This document shows positions 45,103 to 54,917 of a DNA stretch of 64,000 nucleotides, one piece after another (within the stretch, counting starts at the first letter, position 1; each line of letters opens with the position of its first letter). The stretch comes from Paenibacillus sp. S150 (GTDB lineage Bacteria > Bacillota > Bacilli > Paenibacillales > Paenibacillaceae). The position numbers and the translations under genes were made by a program. Location: NCBI RefSeq assembly GCF_019352175.1, contig NZ_JACBYI010000002.1, positions 1 to 64,000 of the forward strand. Reading direction: 5' to 3'. The notes under the pieces are model-generated. The model saw only the letters and a program-made list of their open reading frames with translations. It did not search any database and was not told the DNA's origin.

Positions 45103-47256
45103 ATGAAGAAATGGACAGGTGCAATCATTGTGCTGTTGTTAATGTTCTCGCTCGTACCCGGAGTGTCCGCAGAGGGCGGACCGGCTGCTGTTCAGAGTGA
45201 GACAACGGTAAGCAATCCGGCGGTCTTCGCGGATGCGGGAACGGATTTCAGAGGCATCAGTCCGGGGACCTTCGGCTCGGAATACGGGCGCATGCTGAAG
45301 CTGTCCGGCGGCAATTGGCTTGCGGTGTACACGATCTATGACAATAACGGCTACACGCGCGACACGAACGGAGGCACCAGGCTCCAAGTGGCGGGAAGTA
45401 CCGACAATGCCCGCACCTGGACCGTTCTGAGCACGATCAGCGACCCCGGTAAGGACCTCGACAACGGCCAATTGCTTGAGCTGCCCAGCGGGGACATCCT
45501 GATGGGCGCCCGCTCTGTGCGCTGGGAGGAAGCCTATTACCTTCCTGTATATAAAAGTACGGATGGAGGTGCGACCTGGACCCATCTCAGCACTATCGAC
45601 AGCAATGCCGGAGCACCCGGAAGCCTGGGGAATCCGCCGCAGGGAATCTATGAGCCGCATTTGGGCTTTTTGGCCGATGGGCGTATAGCGGTCTACTATG
45701 CCAGTGAAAAGTATGCAGCCGGCTCTCCGGCGTACAGCCAGGTCATCTCGCTGAAAATTTCACCGGACAGCGGTGCCACCTGGGGCAATGAAATATTCGC
45801 AGCCTGGGATACGGGGAATTCGGCCTCCCGGCCGGGAATGCCGGTCTGGACAAAGATGAACAACGGGAAATATCTTCTGGTCTTCGAGGTTTGCGGTACG
45901 GCAGGCTGCAATATTTACTCCAAGGTGTCGGAGGACGGAGCCACCTGGGCCAGCGGACTCGGCAATCCGGTTCCCGGCCAGAACGGCGCGCCCTATGTTC
46001 TGTCGCTCAGCGACGGACGGCTGGCGGTTACCGCCAACAGCAGCACTCTCTCATTCAGCAATGACTATGGTGCCACCTGGTATACGAATGATCAGGCGCT
46101 CTGGCCGGGCGGCTTCCCGGATTATATCTGGCCCAGTCTGTATCAGACCGGAACCGGCGAGCTTGCGGCCATGACCTCTGCTGTCCGGGCTGCGGGCGGG
46201 CACAACGTCAGAATAAAGTTCCTGACGCTGCCCGCTTCCTTCAGCGACAGCTTCAATGATGGCGATGATACGGGCTGGACGAAATATGAAGGCGCCTGGA
46301 GCGTGTCGGGCGGGGCTTACAGCGTAAACTCAACCAGTGCGGCAAAGTCAATCGTCAGTCCATATGTGTCTTTGGTGAATTATACGGCCGAAGCAGACAT
46401 CACGCTGTCAAACGGCGGTCAGGCCAGTCTGATCTTTGATGTAACGGGGCCGGGCAACGGCACAGACAGCTTCAAGGGGTACGGTGCCGGCATCGACACC
46501 TCGGGCACGGTCTGGCTGGGCAGGTTCAATAACAATTACAGCCAGCTGGCAAGCGCGCCTGCGGCCATAGCTGCCGGGGGCACCTATCACCTGAAGGTGG
46601 TAAAAAATTCCGGGAGGATTCATGTCTATCTGGATAATGTGCTGAAGCTGGATTATACGGATACGGCCTACAGCCGAGGCACGGTGGGCCTGCGCGGCGG
46701 CTTTGGCAATACCGCCAAGTTCGACAATGTACAGGTGACTCCGCATACTTACCTGAACAGCTTCGACAGCAATACAGATACGGAGTGGACCCGTTATGGC
46801 GGCACATGGACGTTGACCGGAGGGGTGTACACTGTTGCTTCACCGGCCGCTTTTGCCAAATCGGTGCTTAACCAGCGGACCAGCGGCTTGAACTATACGG
46901 TTGAAGGCAGCATCAGGATCAATGACAGCGGGGAAGGCAGCCTGATCTGGAATACCCAGGGCTTGGCCGCAGGAACCGACAGCTTCAGGGGGTATGGAGC
47001 GGGGATCAGCACGACCGGCTCCGTCTGGCTGGGCAAGTTCAATAACAATTATACAAATCTCGGCAGTGCTTCCCTGCCCATAACCCCGGGCACCTGGTAC
47101 ACAGTCAAAGTTGTTGTAACCGGATTCCGCATGCAGGTCTACGTGAACAACACACTGTATATCGATAAAAAAGACACTTCCTACAATAACGGTTCTTTGG
47201 GAGTCAGAGCCGGCTACAACAACAATGTCAGCTTCGATAATCTTAAGATGTATTAA
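45103..47256 (+). CDS. Secreted Asp-box glycosidase with duplicated C-terminal module
   Basis: A 717-residue secreted protein. The signal peptide is MKKWTGAIIVLLLMFSLVPGVSA (about 1-24). Residues ~40-375 form a sialidase-type six-bladed fold with Asp-box repeats, for example STDNARTW, STDGGATW, SPDSGATW, SEDGATW and SNDYGATW. GH93 exo-arabinanases and sialidase-like enzymes share this fold; which one this is cannot be decided. Residues about 380-548 and 549-717 are two copies of one jelly-roll-like module, probably binding polysaccharide. GGAG precedes ATG 45103, and the earlier frame lacks a signal peptide. Confidence 0.85.
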   Translation: MKKWTGAIIVLLLMFSLVPGVSAEGGPAAVQSETTVSNPAVFADAGTDFRGISPGTFGSEYGRMLKLSGGNWLAVYTIYDNNGYTRDTNGGTRLQVAGSTDNARTWTVLSTISDPGKDLDNGQLLELPSGDILMGARSVRWEEAYYLPVYKSTDGGATWTHLSTIDSNAGAPGSLGNPPQGIYEPHLGFLADGRIAVYYASEKYAAGSPAYSQVISLKISPDSGATWGNEIFAAWDTGNSASRPGMPVWTKMNNGKYLLVFEVCGTAGCNIYSKVSEDGATWASGLGNPVPGQNGAPYVLSLSDGRLAVTANSSTLSFSNDYGATWYTNDQALWPGGFPDYIWPSLYQTGTGELAAMTSAVRAAGGHNVRIKFLTLPASFSDSFNDGDDTGWTKYEGAWSVSGGAYSVNSTSAAKSIVSPYVSLVNYTAEADITLSNGGQASLIFDVTGPGNGTDSFKGYGAGIDTSGTVWLGRFNNNYSQLASAPAAIAAGGTYHLKVVKNSGRIHVYLDNVLKLDYTDTAYSRGTVGLRGGFGNTAKFDNVQVTPHTYLNSFDSNTDTEWTRYGGTWTLTGGVYTVASPAAFAKSVLNQRTSGLNYTVEGSIRINDSGEGSLIWNTQGLAAGTDSFRGYGAGISTTGSVWLGKFNNNYTNLGSASLPITPGTWYTVKVVVTGFRMQVYVNNTLYIDKKDTSYNNGSLGVRAGYNNNVSFDNLKMY

Positions 47257-47303
47257 CACTGCTTAAATGGATAAGGTATTTATTGCATAGGGTGCTTATA
47301 ATG

Positions 47304-47347
47304 AAAGACGGCTTGCAATTCGATTGTGAATTGGAGCCGTCTTTTTA
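47304..47347 (+). terminator. Intrinsic terminator after the secreted glycosidase
   Basis: AAAGACGGCT pairs with AGCCGTCTTT, with the inner stem CAATTC/GAATTG, followed by T residues. The rest of 47348-47673 contains only the leader of the next operon; TGGACA and TATGAT (47578, 47603) are a weak promoter candidate with a 19-base spacer. Confidence 0.9.
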
Positions 47348-47673
47348 TTTGTTTGGGAAGCTGATCCAAGTGGGAAATTGTTGATTCTTCATAACCTGAT
47401 CATATGAAAGCGCACCCGGCTAAAGGGGGAAATGAGAGGTAAATCTAAAAAAACTGCTCTTTTCCATTAAAAAGCTTCACTCAAGCTTCCGGCCTGGCAT
47501 GTTACAGTAAAGCTGGATGCCTCTCTTCATCGGCAGACAGCAGGAGGCATTGGCAAATCTTGAGCAACGTGATGCAGTGGACAAAGATGAGGGCGGGTCT
47601 GATATGATAGAGGTACAGGCAGACAGCCGCCGTGTGAAGATATAGAAGAAGACAGACTTGCGGAGGGATTGCG

Positions 47674-49272
47674 ATGGTCAGAAGCATACGGGTATTGCTG
47701 GCGGACGATGAACCGGTGATCCTGCGCGGCTTGAAGAAGCTGATTTCCTGGGAGAGCCTGGGCCTTGATATTGTCGGCGAAGCGAATGACGGGACCGAGC
47801 TGAAGGCGCTGATTGAGACCTGCCATCCTGATTTGGTAATCAGCGATATCAGCATGCCGGGCTTCAGCGGAATTGATATTATACGGGATATTCATGAGTC
47901 GGGGCGCCCGATTAAGGTTGTATTTATCAGTGCCTATCAGGAATTCAGCTATGCCCGGCAGGCGATTCAGTACGGGGCGCTCGACTACCTCGTCAAACCT
48001 GTGAATACAGGGCAGCTCGAGCAGGTGGTGGGCCGGGCCGTGGCCGTGATCCGCCAGGAATCGGAAGAAGAGCGCAACAAGGAAATGCTCAAATCGTATG
48101 AACGGAAAAATCATTCCATTACCATTGAGGAGCTGCTTGAGCGCTTAACCGACGGCAACAAGGGGGCTGCGGCCGCGCTTGCCCGCATGGGAAATATAGC
48201 GATTACCCGTTATGCCAGCGTATGTGTGGTAGAGACGGATGAATATGTCGTCCAGACCTCCCGCTGGGAGGAGCGTGAACGCAAGCTGGTGGAGTTTGCC
48301 CTGTCCAATATTATCAAAGAAACGGTGGATGCCGCAGGGAATGGCTATGTTTTCCGCAAAGGGGAGCGATTCGCAGTTTTACTGCAGCATGAGCAGGAGG
48401 CTGAACCGGAGCAGATCATGCAGGATCTCCATCACAAAATCAACAGCTACCTGAAGCTGCAGGTATCCATCGGGATTGGACAGCCGGCAAGTGGAATAGA
48501 GGAAGCAGACGAATCGTACCGCAGTGCTTTGAAAGCGTTAAAATACAGGTATTTTTCGGGCCTCAACCGCGTGCTCACGGACAGTGCGGAGACTCATGGA
48601 AATCCGGCGGGGGTAACCGAATGGACGGCAGCGCAGGCTTCGCTTGCGGAAGCGCTTAAATCGCTGGACAAGGAGCAGCTTCCGGTTCTGGCGGGCAAGC
48701 TTCTGGAAACGGTCCGACTTCTGTCGGGAGACAGCAGGAACCAGGCGGTAACCCATGTGTATAACTCCATCATCCAACTGGAACAGGAGCTTGCGGGCTT
48801 CGGCGTGGATGCCGGCTTGGTTGGCCCCGAGGATAAGCCTTTGCTGGAGAAGCTGACGGATGCGCCGACCTTTGCCGCGCTTGGGCAGCAGTTTGAGGAT
48901 ACTTTGAAGAGACTGGCCGACCAATTGGCCTGCAAAATCTCCGGTAAGGAAATGCCTCAGCTGCTGCAGGTCAAGGCTTTTGTCGAAGAGCATTATGCGG
49001 AGAATATTACCCTGGAGTCGATAGCGGCGCTGGTCTATATGAATCCCTACTACTTCAGCAGCTTTTTCAAGAAACATACCGGACAGAACTTTAAGCATTA
49101 TGTCACTGAGGTGAGAATGGGGCATGCGCTGCGGCTGCTGCTGCAGAGTGATCTGATGGTCTATGAGATTGCGGACCGGGTCGGCTATAACAATGCCCGT
49201 CATTTCAGTGATATGTTCAAGAAGCATTTCGGCAAGCTGCCCCAGGAGTACAAGCAATCGGTCAAGAATTAA
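47674..49272 (+). CDS. YesN-type response regulator, AraC output domain
   Basis: A 532-residue response regulator. The receiver has DDE near residue 10, phospho-acceptor Asp58 in DLVISDISMP and the Lys of LVKPV. The C-terminal AraC domain has AALVYMNPYYFSSFFKKHTG and ADRVGYNNARHFSDMFKKHF. It is the first gene of a three-gene regulator/kinase/binding-protein operon. The likely target is the importer at 53571-56777 and possibly the GH52 gene. Confidence 0.95.
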   Translation: MVRSIRVLLADDEPVILRGLKKLISWESLGLDIVGEANDGTELKALIETCHPDLVISDISMPGFSGIDIIRDIHESGRPIKVVFISAYQEFSYARQAIQYGALDYLVKPVNTGQLEQVVGRAVAVIRQESEEERNKEMLKSYERKNHSITIEELLERLTDGNKGAAAALARMGNIAITRYASVCVVETDEYVVQTSRWEERERKLVEFALSNIIKETVDAAGNGYVFRKGERFAVLLQHEQEAEPEQIMQDLHHKINSYLKLQVSIGIGQPASGIEEADESYRSALKALKYRYFSGLNRVLTDSAETHGNPAGVTEWTAAQASLAEALKSLDKEQLPVLAGKLLETVRLLSGDSRNQAVTHVYNSIIQLEQELAGFGVDAGLVGPEDKPLLEKLTDAPTFAALGQQFEDTLKRLADQLACKISGKEMPQLLQVKAFVEEHYAENITLESIAALVYMNPYYFSSFFKKHTGQNFKHYVTEVRMGHALRLLLQSDLMVYEIADRVGYNNARHFSDMFKKHFGKLPQEYKQSVKN

Positions 49273-49309
49273 CATTCAAGCTTATATCTAGAGAAAAGGG
49301 GGAATATCC

Positions 49310-51070
49310 TTGCTGATCCGGGGGCGAAGATCCAGAAGCATTTTCGTCAAATTTTCTGCATCCTTCCTGCTGGTCGGGCTGATTCCCCTGCTGGCGCTCA
49401 GCTTTTTCTCGGTGAAGACCTTCTCCAGCTATGTGGAACGGTATACCACGAGCAATTTGCAGCAGATGGTGCTGTATATGAGCTATAATCTGAATTCGGC
49501 ATTCAACCAGTACAATGAAGTGTCCAAGCTGATGTATACCGGCCGTTACGAAGGCTTTATTGACAGCTACAAGCAGGACCAGACCACCAATGTCAATGAG
49601 CTGGAGCAGATCAACACCATTCCGATCGATTCTTTTCTGAAGACTGTCCTGTTCAGTGATCCTTATATCTCAAGCGCTGTATTTATCCGCCAGTCCGACG
49701 GCAAGCTGTATTCCCAGGAGAAGGAGAACCGCTCGCTGGACACCAATATGTTTCCCGCCGCCGAGTGGCTGGAGACGATGAAGCCCAGTCCGTCCGAGGT
49801 GGCGATATTCCCCACGCATACGGACGAATATTTCTTCCGCTCAAGCAGGCAGGTATTTACCATTGGGCGCAGCCTGATTGATACCTCGGGGCGGGTGACC
49901 AAGGAGCCCAAGGTGGTCGGCACATTGTTTCTGGATATCGATACTTCGCTCTTTGAACAGTTCTTCCGGGAGCTTAGCCTGGGGGCACAGGACGAGCTCT
50001 ACCTGCTGGATGGCGGGGGCAAGGTATATTTCAGCAATCAGAACCTCCCGGCAGGAATTATGGAGGATACCGTTCAAAAGAACAGCGAAATGCTCGAGCT
50101 CAGCGAGGCCGTTCCTTTTCTGAATGGCAAGGTCATTGCGCGGATTCACCGCGGCAGCCTGTTCGAGCAGCTGTTGTCCGCCAGAACCGCCGTCTACATT
50201 GCCATTATTATTTGTGCTTTTGTCATGATTGTGATGGGGGCCTGGTTCTCCCGCCGGCTTGCCGCCCCGATCCGCGAATTGATCAAGCAAATGACGGTGG
50301 TGGAATCCGGGAAGCTGGATATTCAGCTGTCAGTGAACACAAATGATGAGATGGGCAGGCTCGCCCACGGGTTCAACCGGATGGTGGAACGGCTGCAGGT
50401 CTATATTGATGAAGCGTATGTGGCCCAAATCAAGCAGAAGCAGACCGAACTGAGTGCTCTCAAAAGCCAGATCCGGCCCCATTATCTGTACAATACGCTT
50501 GAAGTGATTAGGATGAACGCCGTAGATAAGGAAGCGGGTGAGGTCGCTGACATGATTCTTGCCCTGTCCAACGAACTGAAATATGTGATCGACTACGGGG
50601 AGGACCGGGTCAGCATCCGCGCCGAGCTGGAGCATTTGCAGAATTATTTCTACATTATTTCCGTCCGCTTCGAGAACCGGTATGAGCTGCATCTGGATAT
50701 TGCCCCGGATATTCAAATGGACTGGCCGATCCTGAAGCTCTCGCTGCAGCCGATTGTGGAGAATGCGGTACAGCATGGACTGCGGCGGCAGGGGAAAGGA
50801 ACCGTAGGAATTACGATGGAAAAGAAGGACGGTTTGCTTGCGATTACCATCTATGACAACGGGGTCGGCATGAGCAGGGAAGCCTTGGAGCGGATTACCC
50901 AAACGCTGGAGGATACGGAAGCCCCGAGCAAAAACGTGGGTCTGAAAAATGTCCATGAGCGGGTACGCTCGATTTTTGGGCAAGAATACGGGTTGTCGGT
51001 CAGCAGCCGCGAGCATATCGGAACCTCGGTAACACTGCTGTTCCCGATTATGGGTGTTATCCGGGAATAA
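49310..51070 (+). CDS. YesM-type sensor histidine kinase
   Basis: A 586-residue membrane kinase: first membrane span at about 20-36, extracellular region to about 285, second span (TAVYIAIIICAFVMIVMGAW), HAMP linker, kinase domain with SQIRPHYLYNTLEV in which His391 is the phosphorylation site, and GHKL ATPase with IVENAVQHG and GLKNVHERV. The start is TTG 49310, with AAGGGGG 8 bases upstream; no ATG fits. Its stop overlaps the ATG of the frame leading into the binding lipoprotein, so sensor and lipoprotein are coupled. Confidence 0.93.
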   Translation: MLIRGRRSRSIFVKFSASFLLVGLIPLLALSFFSVKTFSSYVERYTTSNLQQMVLYMSYNLNSAFNQYNEVSKLMYTGRYEGFIDSYKQDQTTNVNELEQINTIPIDSFLKTVLFSDPYISSAVFIRQSDGKLYSQEKENRSLDTNMFPAAEWLETMKPSPSEVAIFPTHTDEYFFRSSRQVFTIGRSLIDTSGRVTKEPKVVGTLFLDIDTSLFEQFFRELSLGAQDELYLLDGGGKVYFSNQNLPAGIMEDTVQKNSEMLELSEAVPFLNGKVIARIHRGSLFEQLLSARTAVYIAIIICAFVMIVMGAWFSRRLAAPIRELIKQMTVVESGKLDIQLSVNTNDEMGRLAHGFNRMVERLQVYIDEAYVAQIKQKQTELSALKSQIRPHYLYNTLEVIRMNAVDKEAGEVADMILALSNELKYVIDYGEDRVSIRAELEHLQNYFYIISVRFENRYELHLDIAPDIQMDWPILKLSLQPIVENAVQHGLRRQGKGTVGITMEKKDGLLAITIYDNGVGMSREALERITQTLEDTEAPSKNVGLKNVHERVRSIFGQEYGLSVSSREHIGTSVTLLFPIMGVIRE

Positions 51071-51123
51071 TGATCAAGCGGACCAGAGAACCAAGGTCAA
51101 TGAGTAGGGGGGGCAGCTCACCA

Positions 51124-52452
51124 ATGCAAAAAAACACCAAGATAAGTATGGCATCTGTGCTGCTGGCGGCCATGCTCCTTCTGTCTGGCTGCCGGGATAA
51201 CAGCACAGGAAGCTCTGCCGTCACACAGGCAGGAGCCGGGGCGGCGGCTTCCGGTAACGAGGTGCATTTCTCCATTGCTTACGCTGCGGGCGATCCGGCA
51301 ACCAAGCAGGCCATCGTCGCCACGATTGGAGCATTTATGAAGGCTCATCCGGACATCATCATTCAAGACAGCAGCGAGCTGTCCGCAAGCGCATACCTGG
51401 ATTGGCTGAAATTCAAGGATGCTGTAGGCGAGTTTCCGGACCTCGTGGAAATCCGCGACACCGATGCATTTGCCGGCGCCGGAAAAATCGTCCCCCTGCC
51501 CGCTGACCTGCTGGACTTGTTCGGCAGCCTGCCGCAGGTGAACGGCAAGGTATGGAATGCACCGCTGTTCGGAAATGCGCCTGAAGGCATTATCTACAGC
51601 AAACAAGCATACACCAGTGCCGGAATCACAAGGCTCCCGCAGACCTATGGCGAATTTCTGGAAATACAGCAGAAGCTGAAGGCGAATGGAATAACTCCGC
51701 TGGTGGTCGGCGGCAAGGATATTTTCCATATGGGTTTCTGGGTGAACAAATTTCTGATAGATGATGTATATGCCAAAGATCCGGATTGGAATGCCAAACG
51801 CACGGCGGGGCAGGTCAGCTTCACGGATGATAACGTGGTTCGGGCCATGAGCGATTTCAAGGAGCTGTTCGAAACCAATGTCGACAAAGGCTGGCTCGGT
51901 ACCAGTGATAACCAGACGGCCTCTATTCTTGTCTCTGGAAGGGCAGCCCAGCTCTATTCCGGAACCTGGATGTTCTCGCAGATCGAGGAAGCCGGCCCGG
52001 ATTTTGAATACGGCTTCTACGCGCTGCCCGACCGTGAAGGCAGACGGAATATAGTGGGCCTGCCCTCGCCTTCCGGGTGGTCGATGTCAGCGGAAGCCGC
52101 CAAAGATCCCGATAAAATGGAAGCAATGAAGGAGTTCATCCGGTTCTTCTTTGCGCCGGAGCCATACTCGATATTTCTGGCCGGCATCAACGGCCTGCCG
52201 TCCACGAAGGAGAAGGTCACCTATGAGACGGGTGAACAGATGAAAGAAGCCCTCCGTCTCGTTGCCGATCCGGACGTGACCAAGTCGCTGATGATCAACA
52301 ACTGGTGGGGAGACAATCTGATTCCGCCGGAGTTCCGCAACTGGTTCTACAAGCTGCTGCAGGAGATGGTTGTCAACGACGGGAATGTCGCCGAATACAT
52401 GAAGAGAGCGGACCTGGAGTATGACCGGCAGGTGCGGGATAATCGGCTGTGA
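51124..52452 (+). CDS. Binding lipoprotein in the two-component operon
   Basis: A 442-residue sugar-binding lipoprotein with lipobox LSGC (Cys23). It resembles the importer's binding protein at 53571 along its whole length, about seven residues in ten by eye. Examples are VGGKDIFHMGFWVNKFLIDD and INNWWGDNLIPP in both. ATG 51124 is preferred because it precedes a normal lipoprotein signal and follows GGGGGG; the frame to 51070 begins with a basic stretch. No permease follows it; a terminator does. Sensing partner of the kinase, rather than transport, is inferred. Confidence 0.9.
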   Translation: MQKNTKISMASVLLAAMLLLSGCRDNSTGSSAVTQAGAGAAASGNEVHFSIAYAAGDPATKQAIVATIGAFMKAHPDIIIQDSSELSASAYLDWLKFKDAVGEFPDLVEIRDTDAFAGAGKIVPLPADLLDLFGSLPQVNGKVWNAPLFGNAPEGIIYSKQAYTSAGITRLPQTYGEFLEIQQKLKANGITPLVVGGKDIFHMGFWVNKFLIDDVYAKDPDWNAKRTAGQVSFTDDNVVRAMSDFKELFETNVDKGWLGTSDNQTASILVSGRAAQLYSGTWMFSQIEEAGPDFEYGFYALPDREGRRNIVGLPSPSGWSMSAEAAKDPDKMEAMKEFIRFFFAPEPYSIFLAGINGLPSTKEKVTYETGEQMKEALRLVADPDVTKSLMINNWWGDNLIPPEFRNWFYKLLQEMVVNDGNVAEYMKRADLEYDRQVRDNRL

Positions 52453-52486
52453 AGAGTTTAACGGCCCGTGCTAGCCTATCGACAGT

Positions 52487-52519
52487 CCCGCAGGAGCTTT
52501 TCCTGCAGGGGCTTTTTTT
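52487..52519 (+). terminator. Intrinsic terminator of the regulator/kinase/lipoprotein operon
   Basis: CCCGCAGGA pairs with TCCTGCAGGG, followed by seven T. Repeat copy R5 starts at this T run. Confidence 0.88.
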
Positions 52520-53275
52520 GTCGTTTAGGAAATTATGCTTCTCGTCAATTGTAGATAAGGTATGTTATGAAGTTTGCAATCTTATTCCAATCAGGAAACC
52601 GGGCTTTAGCAGCGGCCGGAAGAACCCTCTGAACCCGCAGCGGACTTCATTCACATCGTCAACCGCTGATTTTGGCTTTGAGCCAACAAGGTAGTTTAAT
52701 GTATAGGAATGGAACCGGCGAACCTAACAAGCTGGATGGAACGCAAGGAGGTTCATAGGGAACAGAAGCGAAGTGTAAAAAGTAACACTAATGGGCTGGA
52801 ATTCTGGGTTGAACGGGCTTTAGTGGGATTTTGTACACTTCATAGAGGCCCACTCCCTCCATACGGCTGATTTCAGCCGGATTAGTTATACTTTTTCCCA
52901 CTAGGGATGATACAGAATCCGAATGCGTTACTTTAGTTATCCTTTTTCCCACTAAAATGGCTGCCCTTTGGATGAATGGTTCAAGTTCATCTTAATGTAG
53001 GCGTGTTCCCCGCAAGGGGGCGAGACGGATCGGTTAGGGATTCTTTTTCCCGCTAACGCAAGCGAAAAAGGGAAAGTGGGGATTAAGTTTCCTTTTTCCA
53101 CTTGGGCTTAAGCCGCCGGGTCTGAGCAGGAAGGTCTGGAGGGATCGGGGAGGAAGAGCTTCAGCCGGCCAGGGGAACCGGAGAGCCGGGGAACCGGGGA
53201 ACCGCAGCCGGCCTCACACCTGAAATGCAAACAGCTGCGCTGCCCGGTCAAGGACGGCATAGCCGTTTTGTTCAA
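52512..53275. repeat. Dispersed repeat family R, copy R5 (full length)
   Basis: The most complete copy, from GTTTAGGAAATTATGCTTCT to CAAGGACGGCATAGCCGTTT. It contains the long hairpin (about 52768-52840), one 51-bp unit plus a partial one, a CGCTAACGCAAGCGAAAAAG stem at about 53050, and the GC-rich 3' block. A 9-base duplication (GGGGAACCG) separates it from R2 near 53190. No coding potential is credible. Confidence 0.9.
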
Positions 53276-53279
53276 AGAT

Positions 53280-53376
53280 AAGAATTTATAATATGTTTCA
53301 CGCTATACATTAGCCTTATCTTTCCCGCTGAAACGGATACCGTCCTTATAAGGAAGGCGAAGCCGTTTCCACTTGC
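53280..53376 (+). repeat. Hairpin repeat family H, copy H3
   Basis: Full-length copy directly adjoining R5: AAGAATTTATAATATGTTTC at its start and GCCGTTTCCACTTGC at its end. The inner stem CCGTCCTTATAAGGAAGG has one mismatch; GAAACGG and CCGTTTC pair outside it. Confidence 0.88.
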
Positions 53377-53457
53377 TTCATTCCTCTTAAATTTACCGCA
53401 CACGGCGCTTAAAAAAGTTCATTCTAACGAAAGTTCAGGAATGCTATCCTTGAAGCA

Positions 53458-53471
53458 AGGAAACGCTTTCG
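53458..53471 (+). promoter_or_regulatory. cre-like site before the importer operon
   Basis: AGGAAACGCTTTCG fits 11 of 14 positions of the CcpA consensus, with its core intact. It lies 100 bases before the binding-protein gene. A promoter could not be assigned with confidence. Confidence 0.4.
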
Positions 53472-53570
53472 AACGATGATGCGCACATCGGGCACCGGTT
53501 TCCGGCCCATAGTACAAGGCTAGGCCCGCAACACATCCGAACAGAAACTTATTAGGGGGTTACTCTTCAT

Positions 53571-54917
53571 ATGCACAAGAAAACAATGACGAAGCTATCG
53601 GTCCTGCTGCTGGCGGCCACAACCATATTGTCGGCTTGCGGAAACAACAGCAATAACAGCAATGCCGGCGGCAATGGGGCTGCCCCGCAATCACCGGATG
53701 CCGCCGCAACGGACGGCAAAAAAGAAGTGAGCTTCTCCATCGGCTACGCTGCCGGCGATCCCGCCACCAAACAGGCCATTGCCGCCACAGTCAAAGCATT
53801 CATGGAAGCCAATCCGAATGTGAAAATCAAAGATATCAGCGAAACTACCTCTGCCGCCTATCTCGATTGGCTGAAGACCAAGGATGCGGTGGGTGAATTC
53901 CCGGATCTCGTGGAAATGCGTGATACCCAGGTGTTTGCCGATGCCGGTAAAATTGTAGAGCTGCCAAGTGATCTGCTGGAGCTTTTCAGTGACCCGCCGC
54001 AGGTTGATGGCAAGGTGTGGAATGCACCCATGTCCGTAAATGTGCCCCAGGGCATTATTTACAGCAAGAAGGCTTATGCCGATGCAGGCATTACTGAGCT
54101 TCCCAAAACCTATGATGAATTCATCGCCATCCAGGAGAAGCTGAAGGCTACCGGCATTTCGCCGCTGGTGGTCGGCGGCAAGGATATTTTCCACATGGGC
54201 TTCTGGGTGAACAAATTCCTGATTGACGATGTGTACGTGCAAGATCCGGACTGGAACTCCAAGCGTACCGCGAAGACCGTAAGCTTCACCGATCCTAATG
54301 TCATTCAAGCCATGACCGATTTCAAAGATCTGTTCACCAATTATGTGGATAAAGGCTGGCTGAGCACAGGAGATAACCAGACCGCCTCGATTCTCGTATC
54401 CGGCAAAGCGGCCCAGCTGTTCTCCGGAACCTGGATGTTCTCGCAAATCACAGAGGCTGATCCTAACTTTGAATTTGGCTTCTATGCTGTCCCTGACCGT
54501 GAAGGGAAGATCAATGTAGTCGGTCTGCCGTCACCTGCCGGCTGGTCGCTCTCGTCCGAAGCAGCCAAGGATGCCGGTAAAACACAGGCGATCAAGGATT
54601 TTATCCGCTTCTTCTTTGAGCCGGAGCAGTATGCCACATACCTGGCAAGCATCAATGCCATTCCGTCGACCAAAGAAAATGTAACCTATGAAGCCGGTGA
54701 GCAGATGCAGGTCGCACTGGACCTGATTGCCGACCCTGACGTGAACAAGTCCCTGGCGATCAACAATTGGTGGGGCGACAATCTGATTCCGCCGCAGTTC
54801 CGCAACTGGTATTACAAGCTGCTGCAGGATATGGTGGGCAAAAACGGAGACGTGGCCGAATACATGAAGCAGGCAGATACAGAATATGACGCTCAGGTAA
54901 AAGCCAACGCACAGTAA
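53571..54917 (+). CDS. Sugar ABC transporter substrate-binding lipoprotein
   Basis: A 448-residue binding lipoprotein with lipobox LSAC (Cys23), then an Asn/Gly-rich linker. It is a paralog of the lipoprotein at 51124. Unlike that one it is followed by its two permeases, so it is the transporting subunit. The ATG has TTAGGGGG upstream. The neighbouring GH52 beta-xylosidase, and the known xynDCEFG arrangement of Geobacillus (two-component genes followed by a xylo-oligosaccharide importer), make xylo-oligosaccharides the best guess for its ligand. Confidence 0.94.
   Translation: MHKKTMTKLSVLLLAATTILSACGNNSNNSNAGGNGAAPQSPDAAATDGKKEVSFSIGYAAGDPATKQAIAATVKAFMEANPNVKIKDISETTSAAYLDWLKTKDAVGEFPDLVEMRDTQVFADAGKIVELPSDLLELFSDPPQVDGKVWNAPMSVNVPQGIIYSKKAYADAGITELPKTYDEFIAIQEKLKATGISPLVVGGKDIFHMGFWVNKFLIDDVYVQDPDWNSKRTAKTVSFTDPNVIQAMTDFKDLFTNYVDKGWLSTGDNQTASILVSGKAAQLFSGTWMFSQITEADPNFEFGFYAVPDREGKINVVGLPSPAGWSLSSEAAKDAGKTQAIKDFIRFFFEPEQYATYLASINAIPSTKENVTYEAGEQMQVALDLIADPDVNKSLAINNWWGDNLIPPQFRNWYYKLLQDMVGKNGDVAEYMKQADTEYDAQVKANAQ

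Noticed and set aside
43194..45128. 644-codon minus-strand frame opposite the GH2 gene
   Set aside because: It is antisense to the GH2 enzyme with intact catalytic motifs, and its composition is that of a shadow frame.
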